A stretch of 64,000 nt of DNA from Daucus carota subsp. sativus (lineage: Eukaryota > Streptophyta > Magnoliopsida > Apiales > Apiaceae): NCBI RefSeq assembly GCF_001625215.2, contig NC_030387.2, positions 35,549,606 through 35,613,605 on the forward strand. The letters are read 5' to 3'. The position numbers were made by a program, and so were the translations under genes. Shown in pieces: positions 43,601-56,000 of the stretch (its first letter is position 1; each line of letters starts with the position of its first letter). The notes under the pieces were generated by a model that was not told where the DNA came from, did not search any database, and saw only the letters and a list, made by a program, of their open reading frames with translations.

Positions 43601-46121
43601 TTGTGGGCACTACATACTATGTGGCTCCAGAAGTTTTACATAGATCTTACAGTACTGAAGCTGATGTCTGGAATATTGGTGTGATATCATATATCCTGCT
43701 ATGTGGTAGCCGTCCATTTTGGGCTCGAACTCAGTCTGGGATCTTTCGAGATGTTCTAAAAGCTGATCTTAGTTTTGATGAACCATCCTGGACTTCTGTA
43801 TCTTCTGAGGCCAAAGACTTTGTCAAGCGTCTATTGAATAAAGATCCACGAAAAAGAATGACCGCTGCTCAAGCCCTGTGTAAGTGTCTCATATTTTACT
43901 TGCTGAGTTCTTAGCCTTCCACTACAAGAAACAGAGCTATTTCCCGCCACCAAAATGATTGTTATGAAGGTAAATAACCGTCTGTCAGGAACAAGCTGAC
44001 GACTACAGGGGATTGTGCCCGGAAAAGTTTGGTCAGAAAAGACCCTGTTTCTTGTAGTGTTCTGTTGTCAATGTTTGTAAAGTGTTCTAAAGGTTTCTAC
44101 TGCAGGTCATTCATGGATCAAGAATAGTCATGATATAAAGTTTCCACTGGACATATTGGTTTTGAAACTTATGAGAGTTTATATGCGTTCATCTCCTCTT
44201 CGAAAAGCAGCTTTACGGGTGTGTACATGTTGCAATTTTTAGTGGAAATCATTTTCTTTTGATTTGTACATGTTTTTTACCTCTTTCAGGAAAGATTATA
44301 CTTCTATGAGTCAAAAAAAAAATTTGTCATTTAAAATTAAGATAAGAAGTAGGAGTGTCTTATCCCAAGAAAAATATGAACATGTTTCATTTTTGTTTGA
44401 ATATATTCCTATTTCCTAAAGGGTTGCATTTAACATTTAAGGCTCTTCAGTGGAAGATTGTGTTATGAGGTTTTTAGCGTGTGAAATAATCTTGCTCATG
44501 TTTTCTGGCACACAGTATTCACTCTTCATATTGTTAAAATTGAATCTTGATGCTAAAGTGCATGTATGAAACATTTTTCTGTTGCCCAGTTTGATACCAT
44601 TTGCTTCAAGTATAACCATTATAAAATGTATCTAGGTACATTTATTCTGAAATTACAAATATTGTTTCTTTGTACTAACTTTTGTTGTTTATAATGGACA
44701 ATGTTATCTTATAGAAAAAGTAACAAATAATAGGAGAATACGAAAGCATATTAACAGTCTGGTCGGACTGGCTATAACTTCTAGAAAAAATGTTTATTGC
44801 TTGCTTATTTCCAAGTCCATGTATTTGATGCCAAAACAACTAATTTATTAGAACATGTTAGCAGGACATTACTAAAATAATTGTAATACTTCCTCTTTAA
44901 CATTTGGCAGGCTTTATCCAAGACATTGACAGTTGATGAGCTTTTTTATTTGAAGAAGCAATTTGTGTTGTTGGGACCGAACAAAAATGGAGCTATAAGA
45001 GCAACTCCAATGCAATGCTATACTTGGTTCTATTGCTATATTATAGCATCAAAAGTAAAAAGACTCAACTCCAAAGGGGTGCCATATTTGGATGCATCCA
45101 TGCATAGATGCATCCTTGGTTCTATATTTGAAAGCAAGGATGGATCCATCCATGTTGCCACATCATCAATAAATAAAAATTGGAAACTATTTAATGAATT
45201 ATGAGTTAGGTAAAAGTTAAAGAGTTGGTTCTATATAAAAGTTAGGTAAAAGTTAATGAGTTGGTTAAATTTGAAACAAGTTATAGAACTTAGCATTGGA
45301 GTGCAAGTTTTATTTTAGCACCAAAAAACACTTTTTGATGCTATATTATAGCAATAGCAATAGATATATAGCATCTAGCATTGGACTTGCTCTAAGCTTA
45401 GAAAGCATCAAACAGGTCAGTTTGTTGCACTATATTGTAATCTTGTTATGACCTCTTGTTAAATGTTCCTTGGATCCTCTACTTTATGACCAGGCCTTGA
45501 TGAGAAATTCAACTGACGCCATGAAAGATTCTCGTGTGCATGATCTTTTAGTAGAGGTACGTTCTTCATTATTACGGAAATGGGCTCTCTTCAACTTTGT
45601 TGGGAGTACGATACGTATGAGACATATTTAATGGAGTATCTGTCATTATTTATTTTCTGGCAATAAACATGAAACTCCTACTCCATTATCTTTTCAGTTC
45701 AATGCGCTTCAATTTAGAAGGATGGATTTTGAGGAATTCTGTGCAGCAGCTTTGAGTGTTCATCAGCTCAAGGCACTGGACCAATGGGAGCAACAGGCTT
45801 GTTGCGCCTATGAACTATTTGAGAAAGACGGTAACAGGGCTATAATGATTGAGGAATTTGCTTATGTAAGTGTCTTCTAGTCAATATGCCAAATTTACTA
45901 ATGCGGTGCAATTTGGATGCCTGATGAGTTTTTCACCGGCCTCATTTGCATTTTTTTTTCAAATATTGTTTTAGGAGCTAGGCCTTGGCCCCTCTGTCCC
46001 TGCTCCTGCTGTACTGAATGACTTCATCAGGCACACAGATGGAAAGCTTAGTTTTGCCGGTTATGTAAAACTGTTGCGCGGGGTGTCTACTCGAGCCATT
46101 GCCAAAGCTCAAGAACACTAA
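40618..46121 (+). CDS. CRK-C: CDPK-related kinase with a MITE in exon 8
   Basis: Exons 40618-40938, 42160-42290, 42824-42865, 43003-43111, 43433-43511, 43583-43879, 44106-44218, 44911-45415 (including the MITE), 45494-45556, 45698-45865 and 45975-46121. Without the 397-bp insertion plus duplication, exon 8 is 108 nt, as in CRK-A and B, and the frame is open to TAA. The kinase domain keeps GRGYFS, Lys101, HRDLKPEN (Asp197), DFG (Asp218) and APE. The start MGIFISK carries a myristoylation signal. The MITE at 44999-45392 lies in the EF-hand-like region. Reading into it stops at 45202-45204, giving about 461 aa with a complete kinase domain but no proper CaM-like region. If the MITE were spliced out, a near-normal protein could result. 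The coding sequence is otherwise better preserved than CRK-B. Confidence 0.8.
40960..41180. mobile_element. Stowaway-like MITE in CRK-C intron 1
   Basis: The left CTCTCTCTGTTCCTGAATAA and complementary right TTTCATCAGTCCCAAAATAA share an inverted interior (GTGACTTTTGCA / TGCAAAAGTC). Flanked by TA on both sides. CRK-B intron 1 has no equivalent at this place. Confidence 0.6.
41291..41810. mobile_element. Long foldback element in CRK-C intron 1, about 520 bp
   Basis: The outer 35 bp are near-perfect inverted repeats: left AACCATATGCAACATCTTG, complementary right AACCATAGGCAACATCTTG, both continuing AAATTGGTTTTCC. Inner arms at about 41395-41540 and 41545-41690 are also inverted (GGGACTTG, CATACTATTTTT, GGACGGGG / GACGGGGCC). 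The target duplication is not resolved. Absent from CRK-B intron 1, which is 501 bp against 1221 bp here. Confidence 0.65.
44999..45392. mobile_element. PIF/Harbinger (Tourist-like) MITE in CRK-C exon 8, 394 bp
   Basis: Termini GAGCAACTCCAATGC and (complementary) GAGCAAGTCCAATGC are flanked by TAA on both sides (44996-44998 and 45393-45395). CRK-A and CRK-B show the empty site as an uninterrupted CTATAAGCTT at the same codon position. There is no transposase frame. Confidence 0.92.
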
Positions 46122-46931
46122 GCCATTCCCACTCAAATTTCTCTATTTTCCCTCTTGTTAGTACACATGTAACATCCGAAATAATGCCATCTTAAAAGTT
46201 GAACCTCTTAGAATACATGTTCTCACTTTGACATACAAAGACATACATGTGTTTTTCCTAGTCATTTTACTCTATCTCGGCCAGTGTTCTAAAAATTCCC
46301 GATTAATTTTTAAAGAATATTTTACCGATTTAGTGATTACACTCTGATTTGACTAAAAATCCCAAATTTATCAAAAAATTATCTGATAAATTCTGAATCA
46401 GTGGGTTAATTCTGATTCCCATTTTTACTCCCAACTAATTACTGTGACATCCAGTTACAGAAAATATAAGGGAGAATTTTCAAAGGATGAAGCAATTTGT
46501 GTTTGTATTTAAATAATTTATTCAACATTCTGTGCACCTCCATTAGATTTAAAAAACTGCTAATGTAATAAAAGATGCAACAACTGATCAACACTTTAGT
46601 CATCTCAGATGGCGCATTATGACATTATGTTGTTATACATCTAACTAAATAGTCAGTGACCACAAATACAGTTCTAACAATCTCTCGCTGAAAACTCAAA
46701 ACAGAGAAACAAAATTTTCGTTATTGTATATTCTCCCCCCTTAAACCCAATCTGAATGAACCAATCACCACACCCCAAACTTATTTGCAGGAGAAGTTTG
46801 TTTCAACCTGCATATCCTAGATGGACCACATCAAGTATATATACACTTATTTGTTTCTCAGCAAAACAGACCTGTCATCCCCCAGTCCAGAGAACCCTGC
46901 AGCCTGAAGGTTCTCGATCATATGACGACTC
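46122..46931. other. Convergent 3' flanks of CRK-C and the DUF547 gene
   Basis: Holds both 3' UTRs. 46122-46798 is repeated at 38538-39206. 46799-46931 is unique. No ORF of interest. Confidence 0.6.
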
Positions 46932-49900
46932 TCATCGGTGTATAAGGTACCTGAAGCTGAAGTCATACGGTGTTACTTGGACCAATTGCGAAAGAGGCTC
47001 TCTCCCTTTTCTCTCGAGACATTTAACTGTTTCATTCCTGACATCATCAGGTAGCTGGAGGCATACCCAATCCAGCATGGATTCCAAGTCTTTCGCAAAG
47101 TCAAGGAGATACCAATCCAAAACCTTAGGGATTATTATCTTATTCTTTGTTGATATTCCAACAGCTGCCTGCAAGTAATCTCTCTTCGCTATTTCCAACT
47201 CCTTGTCAACTTGGGATGCAGTGTAGACTCTCACCTTCATTTAAAATAACATCGTTTATCAGATGTTAGAAGGTAAACAAAGTTGTTTTTTATGAACCTA
47301 ATTACTTAAGACATTCAACAAATGTTAGAAAGGACTAGAGGAGCAACCAACTTACAGCAGGAGATGACCAACTCCCACAAGAGAGGGCAAATGTGACCAA
47401 GGGCTCAGACCAATCAAATCCAAAAATGCTGCGTGCCTTCATCTCATCATTTCTTTCTGATTTTGCAGAATTCTGCTAGGAACCATAACAAACTGATCAA
47501 TGAGTATGAGCATCTATAACCCGAAAAGAAGAAGAAGACTCCCTAATACATGCATAAGAACCTTTTTTTAATATGACTATCAGAGTAGAAACGAAGAGGA
47601 TTATACATACATATTTCAAGTGATAAGGTAGCCTCAAGATGAAGTGCTCAATTGTGATTGCATTTAGCAGATGTCCTCCAACTGTAAGCGTTGCCTGGAG
47701 AATTTGTGAAGCATAGTTATGGAGTATGCTTATGTCTTTAAAATGCCAGTTATACAGAGCTGGATGTAGCCATTGTATAATGAAGATTATGTTGGAATGA
47801 AGTAGTAACATGACTACTTTTGATGATGATACAATGCTGAATGCCCACATGTTGGCATTGTGCTTAGTACTGAAGATATAGGATTTTAACTTTTAACTGA
47901 TGTAGTTTAAATTCAAGTTCCAACGGATATGACGAGTTGTCCGTTTTTACTTTTCGATATATGGATGAAATTATTTCAAACTGAACAACTTGCTAAAAAT
48001 TTCCACTAAACATGAGGAATCAGAACTTGCCTTTTGCATCAGTGCTACAACCATTTCAGGACTTCTAGGTATCCCATGCTCCAAAAATGCCTGAAGGTTA
48101 ATTTTCATACTAGAACTTAGTTCAGATAACTTGAGCCTAAAGAAATTACCAATCATAACACATATGAATAAATAAATGCTTACATTCATCATGCATGAAT
48201 TATAGGTATTAATCCAGAAAGCAAGCTTCTGCTGATGGTTTAGACCCTCTAAGTTGACAGAGGCGAGCTTGCCAAGGAGGATCCTGAGGATTAAATGCAG
48301 AACAGGTATAAGATTTGATTTGAAACACAAAGACAGATACAGAAGCATTTTTATCGATCCAGGATCTTACTTTAGTCTGTTGATGAGAAATGCAGCATTT
48401 GTTTTCCGTTTCAGGTCTATGGAGCAAGCTTCAATGACAGAAACATCTTTATATGGGCCAATATCTCTTCTTGATTCAGAGAAGATACCATACGGATCCC
48501 GGAACTTATTATCACCCTCAAAAGCCAAAGCAATTACAGACGACAACAGTTCTGATTCCATTGTTTTACCCTTAGACTTACTTAACCTCAGAAATATGCT
48601 AGACAAGCACTTAACAACATCCTCAGATATTTTGTTTGCTGTACTACTTTCAGTTTCCAAATTCCTCTCTGAAGAACCAGAAGAGCTCTCTTGTGCTATT
48701 TCCTGCTCCACTGCTATGCACTGTACCAGGATAAATACAAGTATGATCAATTCAAGTTATTGATAACTGATAAGATTATTACAGCACTGACTTTTTTATA
48801 AAGTTGAATTGTTTAAGCACATTTACTACTTGGTAATTGTATATACCTCCTGCTTCTGAAAATCAACAGTTTTTTCAGATGATTTAGGTTTGTTTGGAGG
48901 CCTCTTCGCTGGTGTTCTGGCTATTGCACTTTCATTTCCCAGATATTGCTTAACCTTTGTACTGTTTGTGCACAATTGATTCTCTTTTCCTAACCCATCT
49001 TCCAAAGAGGTGTCAAGCTTCTGTAAACATTGTTTATCACTTGTGTGTCTATCAGAGGAATGCTCGTCTTGACCACATACAGGGTCAGATGACAACAGTC
49101 TCCTCCTCGTAGTAGTCCTCGAAGTAGATGGTGAAGGCTTTGTCGGGGGAGAAGTTTCAACATTGACTTCACTCTGTGAAAAGGATCTACTGTGCTTTCC
49201 TCTAGAACTGGTCATCGAGGCAACAGTAGTAGGCTTCTCTGTACTCTTTCTGGAGGAGGTGTAAAGAGCTTCTTGGTAGAGACCCTGTCTGAAATCTACA
49301 ACTTGTTCTTCTAGCCGAACAACCTCTTCCTCCAGTACAGCTACTTCAGCAAGAAGTTCTAATGTCTGCATTCCAAACATCACATAAGAGAAACCTTCTT
49401 TAATCCGTTGTCAAGAAATTCCCAAATAAAGAAATAGGAATGCTAACTAGGATCCGATAGCATTGAGTCTTGTTAGTAAAATGCTAATGCAATCAATTTC
49501 TGGATACATCATAACGATACGAGTACAAATTCTTTTATGTTCTTGAAAAAAATATGTAGAATTGGCGACAAATCTAGTAACTTGAATCACGAATTATTCA
49601 GAAAAGTAGACTAACATGCTGAGGGAGATAAGGAGGAAGACGAGGTAAAGCTCCCAAAGGCCTACTAAAAGCCCTCTCCAATGCTCTGTGTACATTTTCC
49701 TCATGTCTCAACTTCCTCTTAAGATTATCAACCTGTCAATTAACATAACAAATCAAAATTCTGCAACCAAAAAAACAAGTTTCTCCGAAAAACGAAACAA
49801 AACAAAGACACAACAAATACTAATGCAAGAAACTGAATACATCTTGAAGCAAGGCCAGCTTTCTTTCCCTACTTGATGCCCTCCTACTCGCAACGACATT

Positions 49901-50419
49901 GCGGTGAGTCCCCTGCATTTCCACTCTCTTGTCCTAATTTTGCAGTTGAAACTGTGAGACAGAATACTAGAATATATAATATCAAGATTGTGTTAAAAGA
50001 AAGTAAACCACATATTCTTTGCTTGATAAAGAGAGAGATAAACACATGCTCTAGATTTGGATCAAAAGTAGTCTAAACTATTCTCACTCCTTCACTTGAT
50101 GTGGGTCACTTCCAACACTTCACAATCTCCACTAAACACTATCAATAAAAACTTAAAAAAAAACCATAGTAACAATTCAACTAGAAAATAATAAAACTGA
50201 ATCAAATTATGACAAGTTGAACAAAGTAAGATCTGTGTAATAATCTTGCAAAGCCCATGAAGTGAAAGTACATATAAGTTGGATAAAGAAGAAAGAAAAG
50301 AGATTAAAGTGAAAGAGAAGCACCTTTTGTTGAGGATTAAGATGAAGGGGTTTATTATTAGAGAGATGAAGTGGAGTTTTAGTTGGAGTTCTTGAGTTTG
50401 AGTTTGAGTTTGGATTCAT
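46932..50419 (-). CDS. MIP1-type leucine-zipper plus DUF547 protein (613 aa)
   Basis: Ten exons (50419-50324, 49933-49841, 49732-49616, 49365-48847, 48720-48371, 48283-48184, 48090-48031, 47694-47611, 47475-47356, 47234-46932) join in frame (1842 nt) to TGA. The N-terminal block [20 protein letters not shown], then [22 protein letters not shown] and [20 protein letters not shown], is the plant 'ternary complex factor MIP1' leucine zipper. A Ser/Thr/Lys-rich linker follows. The DUF547 domain includes [26 protein letters not shown] and the [20 protein letters not shown] block, and ends in the C-terminal exon ([16 protein letters not shown]). The molecular function of DUF547 is not established. 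MIP1-like zippers are reported as interaction modules. Intron 7 uses a GC donor (AAG|GCAAGT). The predicted protein is intact and shows no lesion. Confidence 0.93.
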
Positions 50420-51165
50420 GTTGTTAGAACTTTTCTTGGAAGTAGAAAGGAGAAATAGAAAACTTAAAAGATTGTTTAGGCATCAAAATGGAGAGTGCAG
50501 AGGGAGCGGGAAAAGTAATAATAATGGAAAAGAATATAAGCAACTGGGCAATCACTGTGTTCTTTTCTTGTGCTACAACTCAGTGTGTGAATAATCATGT
50601 ACTTGCATTATATACTGCTCCACGGGTAAAATACTCGGTTGATAGCAAAAAGACAGTGCACTCAATTTAGAGAGAAAAAAGGGGAAAAAATGACAATGTA
50701 CTTGAAAATTGGCAAAATTTAAACCCGAATTTGGAATTTATTTATTGAAACAAATTTAGAATTTAAATTCAGAAAAGATTCATAACCATTGTATCCGAAA
50801 CCTAATTTGTGGGATATGAATGTGTTTTAATAAACCGGAACCCATGAAATATGTGAAATAAATATTATTAGTATTTAGTTTATGTTATATAGAATAGAGT
50901 ATATGTAACATATCATTGCAAAAGAAAACATATATGTAACATAAAAATATACCAATTTCAGATCAAGTGCAAAATGAGTTTCGAATTTTTATGTTAAAAT
51001 CTAATTCCGACTTGAAGTTGGTATTAATTTTTTATTAAAAAACGAACTTAAATCTTAAATCAAAATTTTGGATTCACAAAGATATACTAGGATTGGTTGT
51101 TCATGAGATTGGTAAAATTTGACACTCCAATAAGCTTTATGTAAGTATGTCATCTTTTATATTTT

Positions 51166-51218
<53 letters not shown>

Positions 51219-52499
51219 TCCATAATATAACATGAAAAAATATACAGTTACATAATTTTATTAGCTAAATAATTCTTTTAGCTAAAAAATTTATTTAGTT
51301 AATAAAATTATAATATTATATAACAGAAGATATATAATCGCAATGCAATGTTATGATTTTAAGATAATAATAAAATATATTTTCAGAAAAAAGAAGAAAA
51401 TGATAATAAAATATAAACAAGCTAAAATCGGTTAGGACAAGAAATATAAAACTTATTTTTACCGGAAAAAGAGAAGAAGATTGCTCTATAAAACTTTGTA
51501 GAGGTCAGCCACTACTCAACATGTGCAACAGAAACGTAGAAAAGTAACTGATATTTGCAAGAGGTGTTGTAACATATTCCAATTATAGATATAACAAACT
51601 TTCCGATTCAATTCGCATGTTCATTCCGTTACTTTCAGTATCAAGTTTCTAACAGTTATAAACAAGCAGGAACCTAATTTAGTGCCTGTTAACAATAACA
51701 GTTATCGACTATTCGACTGAAAGTTCTATATTGGATAAGCGGCATAAGAATTAGGAATAAAATTATTATAGAAAGACTTTTTTGAAGCGCCATAAGATAA
51801 TTTTTTTTTTATAAACAAATGATTTTATTAATACGAAGTGCAAACCCAATCTGAATAAACTCCCAAACTGTCAATTACAATCTGATTATGAAACAAAGAA
51901 TGAACTAAACAAATAGTCATTTTATTTTCAGGTCGCTTAACACATAGAATATTCATATTCTTTGATCTAAAAAGTATTATAATAATATCCTGAGCAATCT
52001 AACTACATCAGTTATGAAACCAATAGTATCGCAATTGACCTTCACAATGTTCATAACTATCAATATATTAGTTTATCACATATTATTGACTGAAATTTTA
52101 TATATTATCTTTATTTTTTGTTGATGATATGATTTATTTAATTCTATCTAAAATCGGTCGGAAATGCTTTTAAAAAAAAAAAAAAAAACATTGCAACGCT
52201 ATATTCAGAGAAAGCAAAATACTGTGTATCTACCAACCGGCCAGCAATTTATGCTGCATTATTGTGTTGCTCATGAAAATCACAAATACATAATAAAATA
52301 GAAAAGTGAGAAATGCGATTCAAGAGTAATTGTTGCTCAGCTACTATTTTGGACCTTCCACTGGAGGGTTGCCATGAGAGTACCCAGCTTTTATTCATGA
52401 CATGTTATTATTTATTTTAGAAGACAGAGTGAGCACACAGCTTCCTATTCATCCAAAACAATATCAAAAACAAATGCAAGTGAAGTATATAAAAACTTA
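50420..52499. other. Promoter side of the DUF547 gene and AT-rich spacer
   Basis: No supported gene. The first few hundred bases should hold the promoter of the minus-strand gene. A TA microsatellite lies at 51168-51219. Short frames here have no family signature. Confidence 0.45.
51168..51219. repeat. (TA)n microsatellite
   Basis: About 25 TA units, seen directly. Confidence 0.95.
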
Positions 52500-52833
52500 G
52501 TTGTGTTCACTTGAAGTTGAAGTGAATAGAATGGTGGGAGAATGGAATGAATTTTGTATTCTAAAATGATGTTGATCAAAGAAAATTTATATAATTTTCA
52601 TTCCTTCGATCATTTCAACTTTACTATTTTAACTATAACTCTACCCACATGTTTTGAAAGGAATGCTCATTCTATTTCTACATCATCTATCTTCACAATC
52701 TTTCTCACAAAAAAATTAACTACATTCATATTTTGTCACCATTATCACATACTTTCTTCATTCTCGTTAAAACTTTTATATTATTTTTTCATTCTATTCT
52801 CCCCTCATTTCATTCCATGAAGTGAACACAGCC
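52500..52833. mobile_element. Tourist-like MITE, 334 bp
   Basis: Termini GTTGTGTTCACTT and (complementary) GGCTGTGTTCACTT, flanked by TTA (52497-52499 and 52834-52836). The interior is T-rich on this strand with CATTCTATTC-type motifs. It is the inverted counterpart of 32019-32346. Confidence 0.75.
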
Positions 52834-53064
52834 TTAGTTTTCACCTGCAATATTATATAATTTCGACACAAATCATAAAAAAAATTAAATGGGGTAGCCA
52901 TCAACGTACTCAATAAACTGCTTCATCTCCCACAAGTCGAGGACTGAATTTATATGAACTAATAAAAAAAAGATGCATATAATGCTAGCCGAATCTCGAT
53001 TTAAAGTTAATTACTCTATAGTGAGAGACCACACACTCCCTACAAAAATATTACATGTATACGA

Positions 53065-56000
53065 TCAATACCCTTTATTAATAAGCGAAACCACTTTTCG
53101 GTGGAACATCGGTACCAAAAGTACCAAAATTTGGTCACTTTCATATTGATTAGGATTTTATAGTCATTGTTATATTATTATTAAAAGACTTTTATATTGA
53201 ATAGAATTTTATTATTAAAGACCTCAATATTCATTAAGACAGTGAAAGACTTCTGTATTGATTAGAATTTTATTATTAAAAACTTCAATATTGATTAGGA
53301 CAATGTAATACAATTTTTTTTATTTAATAACAACAATAATTATGGAATTATGAAAAGATTTTCATAGTATTAGGATTTTATACTTATTATTATACATTCT
53401 TAGGATTTTATAATTATTATTATACAATTATGAAAAGAATTCTATATTGATTCGGATTTTATTAATAAAAATTTCAATATTGGTTAAATTTATTACACTA
53501 CTATAAAAAGACTTCTATGGTGTTTAGGATTTTGTAATATAACATTTATCTTATTCGCACAGTTAAATCGCTAACAATTTAACTTATGAAACAGTTCTAT
53601 AAAATTTATAAAAAAATTGGCTATCATCATATTAATTTTTATTTAACAATTATTACTATTATCAAAAAACTTCTATATTTGACAGGATTTTGTTTTATAA
53701 CAATTATCTTACTAATAAAAATATGTTACCAACAAAATTATTTGTTTTAATTTTTTAAAACTCAAATAATTTAATATACATAACAACTCTATAAATCTTT
53801 TATCATGCTTTAGAGTTCAAATAAATAAGGAGTTCATATTGATATTAATATAATATCCTATTAATAGAATAATAATGTCAACGAAATTATTCGTTTTAAT
53901 TTTTAAAACTCATACAATTTAATTTACGAAATAAATTTATAAAACTTCTATCGTATTTCAGAATTAAAATAAACAAGATTCAATATTGATACCAAAGTAC
54001 CAAAAAAATTGGTCATATATTTTTTAATAATAATAATTATTATCATTCAATGTTTTTCAGAAGATTGTGATAAATACGAATAAAGCGGTGGTAACACTGA
54101 TTTTATGGAAACTTAAAAAAAATAAGTCATTGTCCATATTGCAACATATAATAAAAGAACCAAAACTCTAGACATACGTCAAATATTCGTTTTAATTTTT
54201 AAAACTCATACACTTTAATTTACGAAACAAATTTATAAAACTTCTATCGTATTTCAGAATTAAAATAAACAAGATTCAATATTGATACCAAAGTATCAAA
54301 AATTTGGTCATATATTTTTTAATAATAATAATTATTATCATTCAACGTTTTTCAGAAGAATGCGATAAAGACGAATAAGGCGGTGGTAACACTGACTTGA
54401 CAAATAGAAACTTAAAAAAATGAAGTCATTGTCCATATTGCAACATATAATAAAGGAACCGAAACTCTGGACATACGTCAAATATTCGTTTTAATTTTTA
54501 AAACTCATACACTTTAATTTACGAAACAAATCTATAGAAGTTCTATCATATATCGGAATTAAAATAAACAAGATTCGATATTGATACCAAAGTACCAAAA
54601 AACTTGGCCATTTATTTTTTAATAATAATTATTATTATCATTCAGTGTTTTTTAAAAGATTGCGATAAAGACGAATAAGGCGGTGGTTACACTGACTTGA
54701 CAAATGAAAACTTAAAAAATGAAGTCATTGTCCATATTGCCACATATAATAAAAGAACCGAAACTCTAGACATACGTCAAATATTCGTTTTAATTTTTAA
54801 AACTCATACAATTTAATTTACAAAACAAATCTATAAAATTTCAATCATATTTCAGAATTAAAATAAACAAGATTCGATATTGATACCAAAGTACCAAAAA
54901 ACATGGTCATTTATTTTTAAATAATAATAATTATTATCATTTAGTGTTTTTCAGAAGATTGCGATAAAGACGAATAAGGCGGTGGCAACACTGACTTGAC
55001 AAATAGAAACTCAAAGAAAATGAAGTCATTATCCATATTGCAACATATAATAAAAGAACCGAAACTCTAGACATACGTCAAGATATTTAAAACTCATACA
55101 ATTTAATTTACGAAATAAATTTGAAAAAATTCTATCATATTTCAGAATTAAAATAAATATTCAATATTTATACCAAAGTACCAAAAAACTTGGCGATATA
55201 TTTTTTAATAATAATAATTATTATCATTTAGTGAAGATTGCGATAAAGACAAATAAGGCGGTGGTAACACTGACTTGACAAATGGAAACTCAAAGAAAAT
55301 GAAGTCATTGTCTATATTGCAACATATAATAAAAGAACTAAAACTCTAAACATACGTCAAATATTCGTTTTAAATTTTAAAGCTCATACAATTTAATTTA
55401 CGAAACAAATCAACAAAATTTTTATCATATTTTAGAATTAAAATAAACAGGATTCAATATTGATAACAAAGTACCAAAACACTTGGTCATATATTTTTTA
55501 ATAATAATTATTATTATCATTCAGTGTTTTTGAGGAGATTGCGATAAAGACGAATAAGGCGGTGGTAACACTGACTTTACAAATAGAAACTTAAAGAAAA
55601 TGAAGTCATTGTCCATATTGCAACATATAATAAAAGAACCGAAACTCTAGACATACGTCAAAATATTTGATATCAAATTACTTTTGGTTAATTAATTTTG
55701 TCAAACTACAGTATTAGTTTATCAAAACGGTTAGATCTACAAAAACTCCAACTAGAATTATTTATAATGTTTGCCAATGAAATGAATAAAATAATTACGA
55801 CTAAAAGTTTTGAATTTTTGTTCAAGATTAAAGACACTAAAAACGAACTTATATGTGTTGATTTGCACAATTTAAAAATCATCAAATAACATAGTAATTT
55901 TATTAAAATAAAACATATTGTTAGAGTTAAGTTCCATAAAATCTGCATTTAAGCCGCAACAAGTACCAGTCATAATCTTTTAGTTTAATCATAAATAATA

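Larger units (their letters stand above)
39204..46798 (+). repeat. Tandem duplication unit 2 (contains CRK-C)
   Basis: It starts with the second copy of the 27650-27810 segment and ends in the 3' flank of the DUF547 gene, whose single full copy lies beyond. The junction between units is at about 39204-39208 within the shared letters AAGTTT. It lacks the NLR-bearing stretch of unit 1. Confidence 0.75.

Noticed and set aside
44926-45204. A separate 92-codon gene
   Set aside because: It is CRK-C exon 8 read into the inserted MITE, not an independent gene.
52554-52820. Open frame of 88 codons
   Set aside because: Lies wholly inside the Tourist-like MITE at 52500-52833 and is a by-product of its T-rich interior.
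55698-55948. Opposing short frames at the right of the Helitron array
   Set aside because: AT-rich with no Rep, helicase or captured-gene motif; not evidence for Helitron coding capacity.
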